Positions 51,439-63,246 of a DNA stretch of 64,000 nt are shown piece by piece. The notes under the pieces were generated by a model that was not told the DNA's origin, did no database searches, and worked only from the letters and a program-made list of their open reading frames with translations. How positions within the stretch are numbered: position 1 is the stretch's first letter; each line of letters opens with the position of its first letter. The stretch comes from Azolla caroliniana (lineage: Eukaryota > Polypodiophyta). Made by a program: the position numbers and the translations under genes. The DNA is taken from assembly GCA_043228905.1 (NCBI GenBank), contig JBHGNT010000010.1:14322001-14386000 (forward strand). The letters run 5' to 3'.

Positions 51439-54256
51439 TTAACCGAACTCCATGTTTGGCGAAGAATCCCCTTTGTCCGAGTCGAGTTCTCCCCGGTCCG
51501 CAATCACTTGTCCTACGCAGCCGTACCTACAAAACACTTCTTCCAAAAGAAATTGGCACACCGCGGCACACGTTTTCCTCCGAAGCGCTCGACCTTCAAC
51601 TTGGTTTGTGAGATCTTCTCGAGCTAACACCAAGTATTTCTTTTGTCCAATCCCGGTCGGCATAGCTACAATGTCGACCATCCACTTAAAGTTGATTGTC
51701 GGTGAGAATGTCGGATGCAGCTCATCTCGGTGTCGGACCCCGGAGTAGACTTGACATTTCTCGCAGCTTTCTGTGAACTCCGCGACATCTTTATACATGT
51801 TCTTCCACCAATATCTTTGCTTGATTTTCACAAAAGTTGCCCATGTTCCTCGATGTCCAGCCCAATCGGATTCGTGGAACTCGGACATTATCCGGTTTCG
51901 TTGCTCTTTCGTCCCGACTACTCGAAGTGGTATCCCATCCGGTCTTTTCGGCGTCCTCCATATTAAACCGTTTTCCAAGAAGAACTTTTGGACTTGCCTC
52001 TTCTTCCTTCGGATCTCGGCTCTCCTTTCTTTATTATTGGTTGAATCCTCGACCTCTTGTAGCATCTTCCCGATCATCAAGGTTTCCCCTTCGTATTCTT
52101 CTTCCCGGAATTCTCGGATCACGTTCACTCGGCATATGTGTTCTGACGTGAAGTAGTCTTCGGAAACTTCTTCATTATCTGATTCGGTTATGTCGTCTTC
52201 AAACCGCGCCCTCGATAACATGTCCGCTACCGCGTTGTCCTTCCCCGAGATGTGTCGAACCTCCGGATTAAGTGACTTGACATATGCAATCCACCTTAGC
52301 ATAGCCACATCCGGTATCGTACAACACCGCATCATCCCGAGTATCGGAAGACAATCCGTCTCGATCACCACTTCAGCTCCGATCAAATAATCCCGATCCG
52401 ATTTTATCGCCGACATGACTCCCCACAATTCTCTTTTGACTTGTGCATATCCGCGTTGCCTTTCATTGAGGACCTTTGCTCCAAATCGGATCGGATACCG
52501 CGAACCATCCGAGTCGGCTTGATTGATGACCCACCCGATACCGGTTGGACTTGTATCAACCGTTACTATGATTGGCCGCTCATAGCTTGGCTTCTTAAGT
52601 GATTCTGCCCTCCATAGTGTCTTCTTGAGCTTCCTCATGGCTTTAGTGTGTTCCGATTTCCACTCGAATTTCTTACCTTTCCGCAACAAGTGATAGAGCG
52701 GGTCCGCTATATGTGCATAGTGCGGAATCCATATGTGATAGAATGCACACGCACCCAGAAACCTTCGGACTTCCGATGTTGACTCACATACTTCCTTCAT
52801 AGCTTGAATCGCATCGATCTTTGTTGGTGACGGTCTTCGGCCGTAGGGTCCACATAGATGTCCGACCACCAATATTTCTTCTTGCCCGAATGCCGATTTC
52901 TCCCCGGAAAGTGTTAGGTGCACATCTTCTAGCTTTCGCAACACTTTCTCGCAATCATGAATATGGTCGACCACGAACTTTCGGCATCCCTGATCATCCA
53001 TAGTCTCATCTTTTTCTTCCACCGCGCATCCTTTCATCGGAATGTCATCTAGAAACGGCATCGTTATCTCCGGAATGCAATCTCGAAGCACCTTGTTCAT
53101 CGCGTTCATCATATGTGCAACCGAGTTTGTCGCTCCTTGTGGTAGTGTGCACATTCGAACTAGTCCTATCGGTGTCCGCATGGTAGTGATGTCTCGGCTC
53201 TCCACGGCTAGTTGGAATTGATCATACCCCGAGTATAGGTCCCCGATGGAGTATATCGCACGTCTGGCAAAAGCTTCCGCGAATTCGTCCACTATCGGAC
53301 CGACTCCCGAGTTCCGGATCGTGACCTTGTTCACCGGTTGCAAGTCTTGGATGAATCGGAGTGACCCATTCTTCTTCGGAACCGTAAACCATCGATTTGA
53401 GTACGGAGCACTTGATGGCTCTAGAATCCCCATCGCCACCTTCTCCTTGAGCAAGTCGATGACTTTCGGAATATGCGCCCGTGGCACCGGAATCGGCTTC
53501 AGGTTCCACGGTACATGATCAATCGTGAAGATCACCATCGGCTCCACTATCTTTGGATCAATGCATCCGATCTCCCTCGATGTGAACGCGAATGCTTTGC
53601 CGTGTTGCTCCAACATCTCTCGAAACCGTTTTTCTTCTTCTTGTAAGAGGAACCCACCTCCACCGATCCGAAGTTTCTTCCGGGTCTCATCTGTGAAGGC
53701 ATGTCCGATATGCACGGTCTTCCGAAGTGTCGGATCTCCCGAGACTTCTTTCCTCTTTTGTTCGCTATCGGCGGGTAGTGGTCCCGCGGCCGGTTTCACC
53801 TTCTTCTCCACGGTCTTGTATTTCGTACTTACCATTGCTTCTTCTTTGCGGAGCGCATCCGGCCCCATTTTCGCAACGATCTCGTACATCTCGACCGATT
53901 CCACCGGGACTACCCGGTTCCCTTGGCTTTTATCTTCCGCAAGCTCTTCAAGCCGTTGTAGTGTATTCCCATAGAACACTTCCTCGATCACTCCCACGAT
54001 TTCTTCGTCTTCTTTTATTATTGATGCCGACCGTAACTTATCCTCCACTTGTCGGTATTGTTTTTTCATTCCTTCGGTTACGGCCGTGTACGTAGATGCC
54101 CCATCCGGGCCGATTCGTACTTGTTTTGCTCCGAGAGTTTTCTTCCTGTGTGGGGTATCAGGGTTTCTCGGACTATCACTTCCCCACTCCGCAATAGTCC
54201 GCTTTAAAAATCCATTCTCACTTGGGACAAGAGTTCCTTTCGTGATTTGCCGGCAC
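51439..54256 (-). CDS. Gypsy I pol: reverse transcriptase, RNase H, integrase start
   Basis: This is one long minus frame, 54069-51439 (876 codons from its first start codon, GTG or ATG), open upstream to about 54256. Order: VSTKYKTVEKKVKPAAGPLP linker, RT with VPWNLKPIPVPRAHIPK and GILEPSSAPYSNRWFTVPKK, YSIGDLYSGYDQFQL, active site MPFLDDIPMKG (about 53043-53057), RNase H with VTVDTSPTGIGWVINQADSDG, VIETDCLPILGM and RHISGKDNAVADMLSR, then integrase HHCC (DWAGHRGTWATF; CEKCQVYSGVRHRDELHP) and the first catalytic Asp region (FKWMVDIVAMP). It ends by frameshift at ELDSDKG. The RT and RNase H look intact. No protease lies upstream. Confidence 0.92.
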
Positions 54257-55313
54257 CGTTAGGAATTGGACGGATTTCCCTCCGTTTTGGCTCCGAATTC
54301 GCGCAAAAGCCGCACCACTATCGAGCACCTTCGTCTCCATCCGTCTTTCCGGAAGTTCGGTCGGAGTGGCTTCCGAGAGTCCATCGAATGAATCCGGTTT
54401 CCCTCGTAGTAGATGAGATCCCGTCGTAGCGCCTCCTTATGGTCGTCGCAATCCCTCCGATCGTGTTCGGCGCTACGCACCATATGCACCGTCGATCCGT
54501 ATATTTGGAGCTTGTGGGGCGGTCATCCGACTTCTTCACCATCGCGATCTTTAGATTCTCCATCTCCTTCAGCAGCTGCTCCACCGTAGACGCGTCGACT
54601 CCCTTCTCGGCCGTAATCTCCCGAGCCCTCGGTTGATGGTCTTCCAATCCCGTTCTCGGTTTCGGAATCGGTTCCGAAACCCTCTTTTCTTCGTTGGCAA
54701 GCCATTGCCCCCTCTTCGTGTACCGCGCGACGATATCCCGCACGCTTTCCCATGTTTCGGTGAGGCCGCTTTCGGTGGTCGTGTCCTCAAGAAGCACTCC
54801 GAGATCTTTCCGGTCCCGGACGTCCACAGCTCGCAAAAACATGATGACTTTGTCCGGTGCAAGAATAGTTTGATCTCTCGCGGACAACCTCCCGAACCGA
54901 CTTTCGAATGTCGAAAACACTTCGAGGACCTTCAACCCCTTACCTGACGTTTCCACCCAATCCTCGAATCCCCTCCGCGTTGCCTTGGAGGAGTCCTCGA
55001 TGGCAAACGTGGTCTTTAACGCCTCTTCGAATGCTTCCCACGTCGGATTTTGTTGTTGCAACCCGTGGATACTCCCTTGAAGCGCGTCGGTCGCCACCCG
55101 GTTAAAGGATGTCACTTGCAGTCCTTCCGAAGCCCGGCACCGGAGCATCTCCGCCTTGTAGTCCTGCAAATATCGCGACACATCCTTACCATTAAATTGC
55201 CCGTTGCGTTGCACGAGCCGCTCTACTGATGCCGAAATCTCCGACATCGTGCGTTGTTCTTGAAGCATCCGTTCGAACATCGCCATCATATTGTTAGCTT
55301 GTTGAGCCTCCAT
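54257..55313 (-). pseudogene. Gypsy I Gag with a frameshift in the zinc knuckle
   Basis: ATG at 55313 (MEAQQANNMM). Coiled, Arg/Glu-rich Gag: ASVERLVQRNGQFNGKDVSRY, TWEAFEEALKTTFAIEDSS, RDQTILAPDKVIMFLRAVDVRDRKDLG. A CCHC knuckle begins RRCIWC at about 54488; a 1-bp loss moves AEHDRRDCDDH into another frame. After the knuckle the sequence passes within about 40 codons to METKVLDSGAAFARI (54340), which in H lies downstream of the protease. A stop follows at 54257. Confidence 0.88.
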
Positions 55314-55351
55314 CTCCTTGCCACCCGTTTTCACGTCGGGTTCACCAACTG

Positions 55352-56153
55352 TGTCGTGCCTTTCGGCTCCGGATCGTTGCGTGAGTCGGGTGGGAACCAC
55401 AGAGGTCTTGGACTAGGAGAAAGAAGTTCGTGAGATAGAGATTAATTATGAGTAAATAGCAAAGAGAAAGATAAGAAACTCGTGAATCACACGAGTATAC
55501 TATATTAATTGGTACTTAGGGTGTTAAGAGAGACGTAGATGTATAAATCGTGAATCCCACGAATAAATTTCGTATTGATTAATACTTAATCCAAATAATC
55601 AACAACCCTTTACATATTTCTCTCCTCCTTATATAAGGAAGGAAGAGCTAAGCATGGCTTCATGTTTTTTTTTTACAAAAAGTGTTCATGTCCACTAAAT
55701 GTGCATGTGATGCTTTTTTTATTTCCTAAGTATAGGGCTCATGCACGCTAGATGTGCATGAGTTATTTTTTAGTGTCTCGTCTTTTTCATATATTAAAAA
55801 ATACACGATTTACCTTGTAATAAAGGTATGCATAAATAAAGGTCTTATACATATTAAATCTATATTTAAAGCACTTAAGATAAGTTAATGTAATGGTAAG
55901 GTTGGGGTTTGTCAACGTGGAGGTGCAGAGTTCAAATCACGCCCTGCGCAGTAGTGAGTATTTCCTTTCTTTTTACTTTTATGTCTCTTTATCCGGCTCT
56001 TCCTTGCCGGTATGCCGTTTTCTTCCTTGCCGGTATGCCGTTTTTCCTCCTTGCCGGTATGCCGTTTTCTTCCGGTTCTCACCGAGCACTCCATTCTCTA
56101 TCCGGAGGGACAAAAATATAATTTCCACATAGTGTGCAACCTACACTACGACA
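55352..56153 (-). repeat. 5' LTR of gypsy element I (three-copy minisatellite)
   Basis: Same ends as the left LTR; three copies of the 23-bp unit at about 56001-56072. TGGTGAACCCGACGTG on the minus strand, just inside (about 55334-55349), is the PBS candidate; H has the same sequence next to its LTR. Confidence 0.93.
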
Positions 56154-56376
56154 CCGCATCAGCATTTCTGCCCCGTAGGACGCCAAATACTTCGTGGCAT
56201 CCTTTCCGCTGAACCGGCCGATCGTACCGACGACCACCTCAATGGCTCTGTCGAGGGCGTCGGTGCCCTCGCGTGCGCTCAATATCCGATCCACGGCCGA
56301 AGCCATGGGCTCCGCAAGATCCGACCCCTTCATCTTCTGCTCTTCTGCCGCCTCCTTCACGTCGGGTTCACCAAGA
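56154..56376 (-). pseudogene. Gypsy H Gag, N-terminal part, and PBS-like site
   Basis: ATG at 56333 (MKGSDLAEPMASAVDRILS), then IEVVVGTIGRFSGKDATKYLASYGAEML. The frame resumes at 49793 beyond element I. The PBS-like TGGTGAACCCGACGTG lies at about 56358-56373. Confidence 0.88.
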
Positions 56377-57028
56377 TGTCGAGGTATTCCTCGCGGATGC
56401 GTGGAATGAGGCGGGACCTCGGGGTCTTGTACCGAAGAGCAAGAGAGAAAGGAGAAGGGAAGAGACCCACTAGGTGCGAGCGTAGATCCACAGGGACACG
56501 GCCCTTCGACACGAAGACGCGAGCGGGAAACCAACACAGAGAGACACGAAGGTATGTATGTATATATTAACAGAGACAAACAACAAGAAGCACGAAGTTG
56601 GTTACAACCGAATAGGCCGGCGAACAGATGCTGATGCCTGTTCGTAAACGCACAGAAAGGAAAGAGTAGGTTGGAGGTGCTGCCGGAAGCACTCGGGCAT
56701 TCCTCAGAGCAGCGCGAGCCGCCCGAAACCTGCACAGCAAGAAGCTACGGAGTTTGCGAGCGAGAGAGAGAGAGAAGCCTCCGACCCACAAACCGACAGC
56801 ACTTCGTCCTCGACTCTCCGCGATCCCCTTCCTCCTCCTCGTCTCCCTCCTTTTATAGGCAAGAAGGGAGCCGTTTCCTATTAACTTCCTACCTACCGAA
56901 TCTACCTACCTAGGATCTTCCATGTCCCTAATTCTCTCTTATGTATATCACAAGGCGTACGTGCATGAAGAGCCGGTTCCTATGCTCCGGCGCACCGATT
57001 CTGCTCGTGGACGGTTTTCTTCACGACA
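56377..57028 (-). repeat. 5' LTR of gypsy element H
   Basis: TGTCGAGGTATTCC to CTTCACGACA, 652 bp, differing from the 3' LTR at roughly fifteen positions. Confidence 0.92.
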
Positions 57029-58084
57029 TCGTGTGAGAGCCAAGTATTCTAACGAAATAGACGAAAATGGCTCACATCTTGTGCACTATTTTTTTTTGCA
57101 ATCATTGATTAGAAAAATATAATATTTATCTTTTGTGCAAGCAACAACGAAAAACTGAAGATTATTCTAACACACTCTCGTTTTTAAGATTTAATAATTT
57201 CAAGGGTTTTTATCTATGCCACATTAACTCATGATATATCATATATCTACTTGATTACAATGGAATTCATTTAGTAAATGAATTAGTTTGTTACAAATAA
57301 AAAAACATGGTGCAATGCTCATAGACTGTTAACCATTATTCTGAAATTTATGCGTATTGTTTAAAATTGTATCGAGTTATCCAAACTATAATTGTTGGTG
57401 TACCAATTTGTCGTACCAATGTTGACGAAAAACCACAACTAAATATACTGCTTCTTCTTGGCCCAAACAACGTAATGTTTTGTGAAATTTCATTTCAAAA
57501 CTTGTACTATTAATTGAATAATGGGATTAAATTTAGAAATTGATGTTAGGAGAAAAAAATCAAAGAAAAGTTCTTTATCAATCCTCCATACATAATATTG
57601 ATTATTTTATTAATTGTACATTATTGTAACAACTACTTTAGGTCTTGAGTTTTTGAGTTATCGAATAGTTAAGAAATGACATGCGTCACAAAATTTGATA
57701 TATGATATTGTCTTTTCCATTGGTGGGAGTTGAACCCAGGTCTCTCGGGTGAGAGCCGAGTATCCTAACCAACTAGACTACAATGGATCACATCTTGTGT
57801 GCTTTTTAATATTGCAATCATTGGTTATTAATAAATAATATTTATATATTGCGTAAGCATTAACGAAAAACTGAGGATTATTGTAACACATTGTCATTTT
57901 TAAGATTTAATAATTTCAAGGGTTTTTATCTGACCCACATGAACTTATGATCTATGATGTATCTAGTGTTGTCATTGCCTGTAGTTGTACCCGGGCGTGT
58001 CGGGTAAAAAAGCAATGATCCGAACCAACTAGACTACAATGGAATTCATTTAGTAAATAAATTAGTTAATGTAATATTCTAGTC
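57029..58084 (-). repeat. Right, diverged part of the tRNA-Glu satellite array
   Basis: This continues the array after H: the 5' half of the split tRNA copy (57029-57066), spacer monomers with 'actgaagattattctaacacac', a further tRNA copy (57715-57787) and a degenerate relic (about 57979-58050). Similarity to the 1,618-bp core is clear but far lower than among core units. It ends near 58084. Confidence 0.85.
57715..57787 (-). tRNA. tRNA-Glu (CTC)-like, edge copy, possibly decayed
   Basis: Acceptor stem, D arm and anticodon arm match the core copies. The T stem reads CTGGG/CCCAC, with one mismatch (C-C), so function is doubtful. Confidence 0.65.
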
Positions 58085-59504
58085 GTCTCCTTAGGACACA
58101 CCAACTGTGTACTTGTGTTTCCAGTTTTGAAAATTAGAATTGCGTTCTATTTACATAATTGTATTATTAGTCCATCTACAGTTGCTTGTCCAATTGATAA
58201 TAGGTGTTTAGCTAGTCCTAGTACATAATAGACATTTGGGACTGTAATCACGTGATTGTCTGACAATCTGAGTTCAATAGTTCCTTTTCCAATTGTTGTT
58301 TTTCGTTTGTTGTCTCCAAAAGTAACTGATAGTGGATTGGAAAGAATCTTATAGCAATTCAACTAGTCCTTTCGATATGTGAGGTGATGTGTAGTACTAG
58401 TGTCTAGGTACCATGTATCATGTTCGGTTTTTGTCTCTTCTGTAGTGACATGGTATGCTTGCAAAATATTGTCATCTTCTGGTATTTCATCCAAATTCTA
58501 TTTATTCTTTTGACTTCAAGTTTGATTTGTCTTCTAATGTTGCATTATTTTCTTGTGATCGTCTTTTGTTCTCTGCAACTTGCTTCAATCGACATGCCCT
58601 TTCTGTATGCCCTTCTTTCTTACAATATCTGCAAATCAGTTTGAAACCACCATTGGATTGTTTTGTTGAAGCTTTCCAAGCATCATTTACCTTGTTGGTA
58701 CTTGATATTTCTGCATTTCTGTAAGCATCCAATTTAGCTCTATATCTATTATTATAAGATGATTTTTGTGTTCTGCTAAATGTTACAGTCATTGCCAAAG
58801 ATGGAGTGGATTCTTTTAATTGCCGCCGAAGTTTTTCATGGCGGATCTTGGTAATCAAATCAGACAAAGAATTACCTTGGCTATTCATTGTGACAAACGT
58901 GCTCCAGGATTCTAGAAGTTTACTCAATAGGAGCTCAATCTTCATTTCTTTTGAGATTTCATTTCCCGCAATGATAGCTTCTTCGAGATATATCTCCCAG
59001 GTATCCAAGAAGGTAAGAACATTTTCTTCTTCCTGCAAAACCCACATGTGAAACAAGGTAGGAAGAGTATGGATTCTAGTAGTACCATCTTGTGGTTCAA
59101 ACATCTATTTTACTTTGGACCACATTTCTGTTGTAGTTGTGAGTTTTCGAATGCCATCAGCTTGCTTGTCTTCTACATGTAGCAGTGTTTCAAGCTTTGC
59201 CCTTTTGTCTTTGTTTTTCCAATCTTTCCATGCTTTTGATTGTGTATTTTTTTGTGCTTGACAAGTTTCGGTGATGACTTCAAGTAGCTCCTCCAAATCA
59301 AGTAGTAGCTCCATCCTTGGTTTCCAAATTCTGTAGTTTTTTGCGGTAAGTCTATCTACCGAGTATTTTCTTGTTTAAGTGGAGCTTGCCATAATGTTGA
59401 GGCTATTATCTTTTTTTTATTATATGTTTATATTGATCAACAAAAGTAGAGTATGGTGCGGGTAATATATTTTCAGGCTTCATACTATTGATTCTCTGAT
59501 ACCA
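58085..59504 (-). pseudogene. Copia element N: Gag and protease region, decayed
   Basis: Right to left: PBS with one mismatch (59493-59504), Gag start ATG at 59392 stopped after five codons, NYRIWKPRMELLLDLEELL (about 59290-59340), TEMWSKVK, a stop at 59105, Gag with ISKEMKIELLLSKLLESWSTFV, knuckle CRYCKKEGHTERAC (about 58593-58634), protease relic WYLDTSTTHHLTY (about 58385-58425; DTS where DSG or DTG is usual) and the linker VPNVYYVLGLAKHLLSIGQ (about 58170-58240). Integrase, RT and RNase H are missing; the satellite begins where they should be. Confidence 0.85.
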
Positions 59505-59640
59505 TGTTTTTTTACTATTAATAACTTGTGGTGTGGGGTTATATTTAGTAATTAACGAAGTAGTTGCTCACTATCAGCTAATTAGTTATTTATAACTTCT
59601 AACAATTGTGACCAAACAAGTAACTTATAATTACAATGCT
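59505..59640 (-). repeat. Start of the 5' LTR of element N
   Basis: TGTTTTTTTACTATTAATAAC follows the PBS directly. The other LTR end is not recognisable, so the right limit is arbitrary. Confidence 0.4.
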
Positions 59641-61501
59641 CAATTATATATGTGTTTATAAGAATGGGACAAGTGCACTCACTCACTCACTAAATGCATA
59701 GCGTTTCAAGCTAATGTTAAGGCATATTGTGCATGGGATAGCTTGACGAAAGCCAAAGCCAAAGACAAAGCCAAAACGCGAAGGATCCTCATCTCATCTA
59801 CGTCATCCATCAACTGGAGAGCTAACTCCACATAACACACTATGCATGCATGCATGCATGTACGTATGTATGTATGTATACCAAGATAGAGGGTTTGGAG
59901 GTCGGTGGGTACCTGCCTAGAAGAGTGAGCGATATAATTTAATTAATTAGGAGAAAGCAACAAGGAGAGAAGCCAAGAGAATCCGGAGTGAAAATATCCG
60001 AAGATGAAGCAAATCACCAAATGCCCGTGACATTGTGGAGGAAGAAAACAATTACACAACCAACAAGTGATGATGAACCAAGAAAGTCAGAAAAGATCTA
60101 GAGCTAACTAACCAGATAGATAGGTAGATAGATAGATGCAGAGCAAAAGGCCCAGATCGATCGATCTCACCAAATGCCCCCCCAATAGAGATTATACATC
60201 TATTTACCATCCATGCATATACGTGAATACTGGGTTAAACATTTCTATATATATAATATCCATGCTTTTAGGAGGGCCATACTTTTAAATGGCACAATTG
60301 AAATGTAGTTGGTAGTGGAATGTAATTAAATTGCATAGAGATTGAATATAAAGGAAATGGAGCCAACAATTTGGAACATGTAATATTATTATGCTTCATG
60401 GCTTTGAGGATGACAAGGGGGATGAATAACATCATAACCATTGCACGGTTATCCCACTATTTGATGCGTATTTAAGCCTGTGGACGAAATGAAAAATATC
60501 TCAAGAATAGGCATAATGGTTACAATGCCCATTTCTTTCTAATTTGGCATTCATTCATGTTCTTATTTAGTTATGGGTTTTGAAAACTACACAGCATTAA
60601 GATTCAAACTACTATGCCGTTCCACACCTTCCATTAAGTGTCCAATGCTTTCACGACTACTAGCATTCATACATATACAAGAAGCTTATACAGCAACTAC
60701 AAACTAAGCTATCACATGCCTGAACTGAGACAAAAGAATCCTAACATAGCAATAAGAGTTGTGCAAGTCCACTAAATAGTGAAAAGATAAAGAGTGGCAA
60801 GGATAATAAAACATACTGAATTCCTCTATGAGTGTCTCCACAGCTTGGCTTCTACAAGCAGTAGCTTTTTCACAATTCAAACTAGGCAACAGAAATTGTG
60901 ATATTCACCCTTGAAAAAGTCCTGAATTTTCAACACAATTCATAACTTGCTACGCAAATGCTCACACAGAATATAATGGCTGAACATATAGGTATTAATC
61001 TTCTAAGCACAGGGAAGTCACACAAACCAGGAGCACACAAATTTATACTGAGTGGCACTTAATCTATATATGTTTTTGGCGTATGAACTTAGTCACAAAA
61101 GTCCAACAAAACCCAATCAGTCGATGTATACTTTGCAGGTGGATAATGAATAATAAATAAAGGTGAAATGCAAGAGTATTACAAAAAGAAATTTCAGACT
61201 TCGAAATACTACAAAACTTGGCAATTGTTACTCATGTGCGAGCTTCACCACTACCAAATGTTATGGTTAATATCTCCCAATGAAAATTGCTCAGCTTTCT
61301 GTCACCAGCAAAATTGTTAACTTACACAAATTTGTATTACTTGCTATGAAAATTCAATACTCAGAATACAAGTGACCCCTTAGAATTTTGGTGAAAACTA
61401 ATTTGGAAAATGTTTTTTTTCTAATTAGAACGAAACTGTTGAGGACGTATATCTCGACTCAGATGTCATGTTCAAAAAAGAAAAAGAAACACTTTTCCAG
61501 C
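59641..61501. other. AT-rich spacer downstream of the helicase gene
   Basis: No coding frame or element is recognised. Simple repeats lie at 59841-59880 (ATGC and TATG runs) and about 60110-60140 (TAGA runs). The part next to 61501 is the likely 3' UTR of the helicase, but no clear poly(A) signal stands out. Confidence 0.5.
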
Positions 61502-62746
<1,245 letters not shown>

Positions 62747-62807
62747 CTGCCAAAACAAATCACTTAATCTCTCACTCCATGATGTTGGTGATTTTTTATT
62801 GCAAACA

Positions 62808-63246
62808 TGTAAAGATTAGTGTGCGGAAGTTAAATAGACACAACCGGCTCAGCCGGACAGTAACAGAGAACGGTAAACACTGAGAACAACGGAGAGAGAG
62901 AGAGTACACAGGAGAGACAGAGAGAGTAGAACAATAAAACTCAAATTCAAATAACACTCTATACATACAAATGTGCTCCGAGAGCACTTTTATACAAGTC
63001 CTCAAAAGGACTGACAGAAGTACTAACATGTACTTCAATGCTCATAACTGAGCGACAGACACTAACTCCCAAAAAATATGCCTATCTACTAGGCTAGGAT
63101 TGTAGGCCTCTAATGGCTTACTAGCTCTCATGGATCCGACTCACCGATCCGATCTAGGCCTAGCCGATTCAGTCTTCGCCCAATCTAGCTCTCGGCTTGT
63201 TCAGCCGATTCGGCCCATCGGCCCATGTTGAGCTTGCTTCTCAACA
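62808..63246 (-). repeat. 3' LTR of copia element M, in a helicase intron
   Basis: TGTAAAGATTAGTGTGCGG to CTTCTCAACA (439 bp), followed on the plus strand by the polypurine tract CTCCCCCTCAA (63247-63257). It lies about 60 bp upstream of the helicase exon 62746-62573. The right end is outside the window, so no target duplication can be checked. Confidence 0.85.

Larger units (their letters stand above)
49794..56153 (-). mobile_element. Gypsy element I, young but lacking a protease
   Basis: LTRs of 825 and 802 bp; the 23-bp difference is one extra minisatellite unit in the left LTR, and I find only one other substitution. Flanks CCAC (49790-49793) and CCGC (56154-56157) fit a 4-bp duplication with one transition; setting aside one copy restores the H Gag frame. 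Order: LTR, PBS-like site, Gag with knuckle, pol, LTR. The 250-300 codons that carry the protease in H are absent. Confidence 0.93.
32924..57028 (-). mobile_element. Ty3/gypsy element H, decayed, host of three nested insertions
   Basis: LTRs of 653 and 652 bp with TGTCG...CGACA ends and a perfect 4-bp target duplication TCGT bound the element. Without its insertions (G1 34312-39812, G2 40354-45656, I 49794-56153) it would be about 6.9 kb. Order on the minus strand: LTR, PBS-like site, Gag with knuckle, protease, RT, RNase H, integrase, PPT, LTR. Nonsense and frameshift changes are scattered through it. It inserted into a tRNA-Glu copy of the satellite. Confidence 0.93.

Noticed and set aside
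50606-54069. Plus-strand open frames opposite the gypsy pol genes
   Set aside because: They are antisense shadows of well-recognised minus-strand RT, RNase H and integrase.
59841-59880. Possible regulatory element in the ATGC/TATG repeats
   Set aside because: Simple tetranucleotide repeats with nothing beside them to suggest function.
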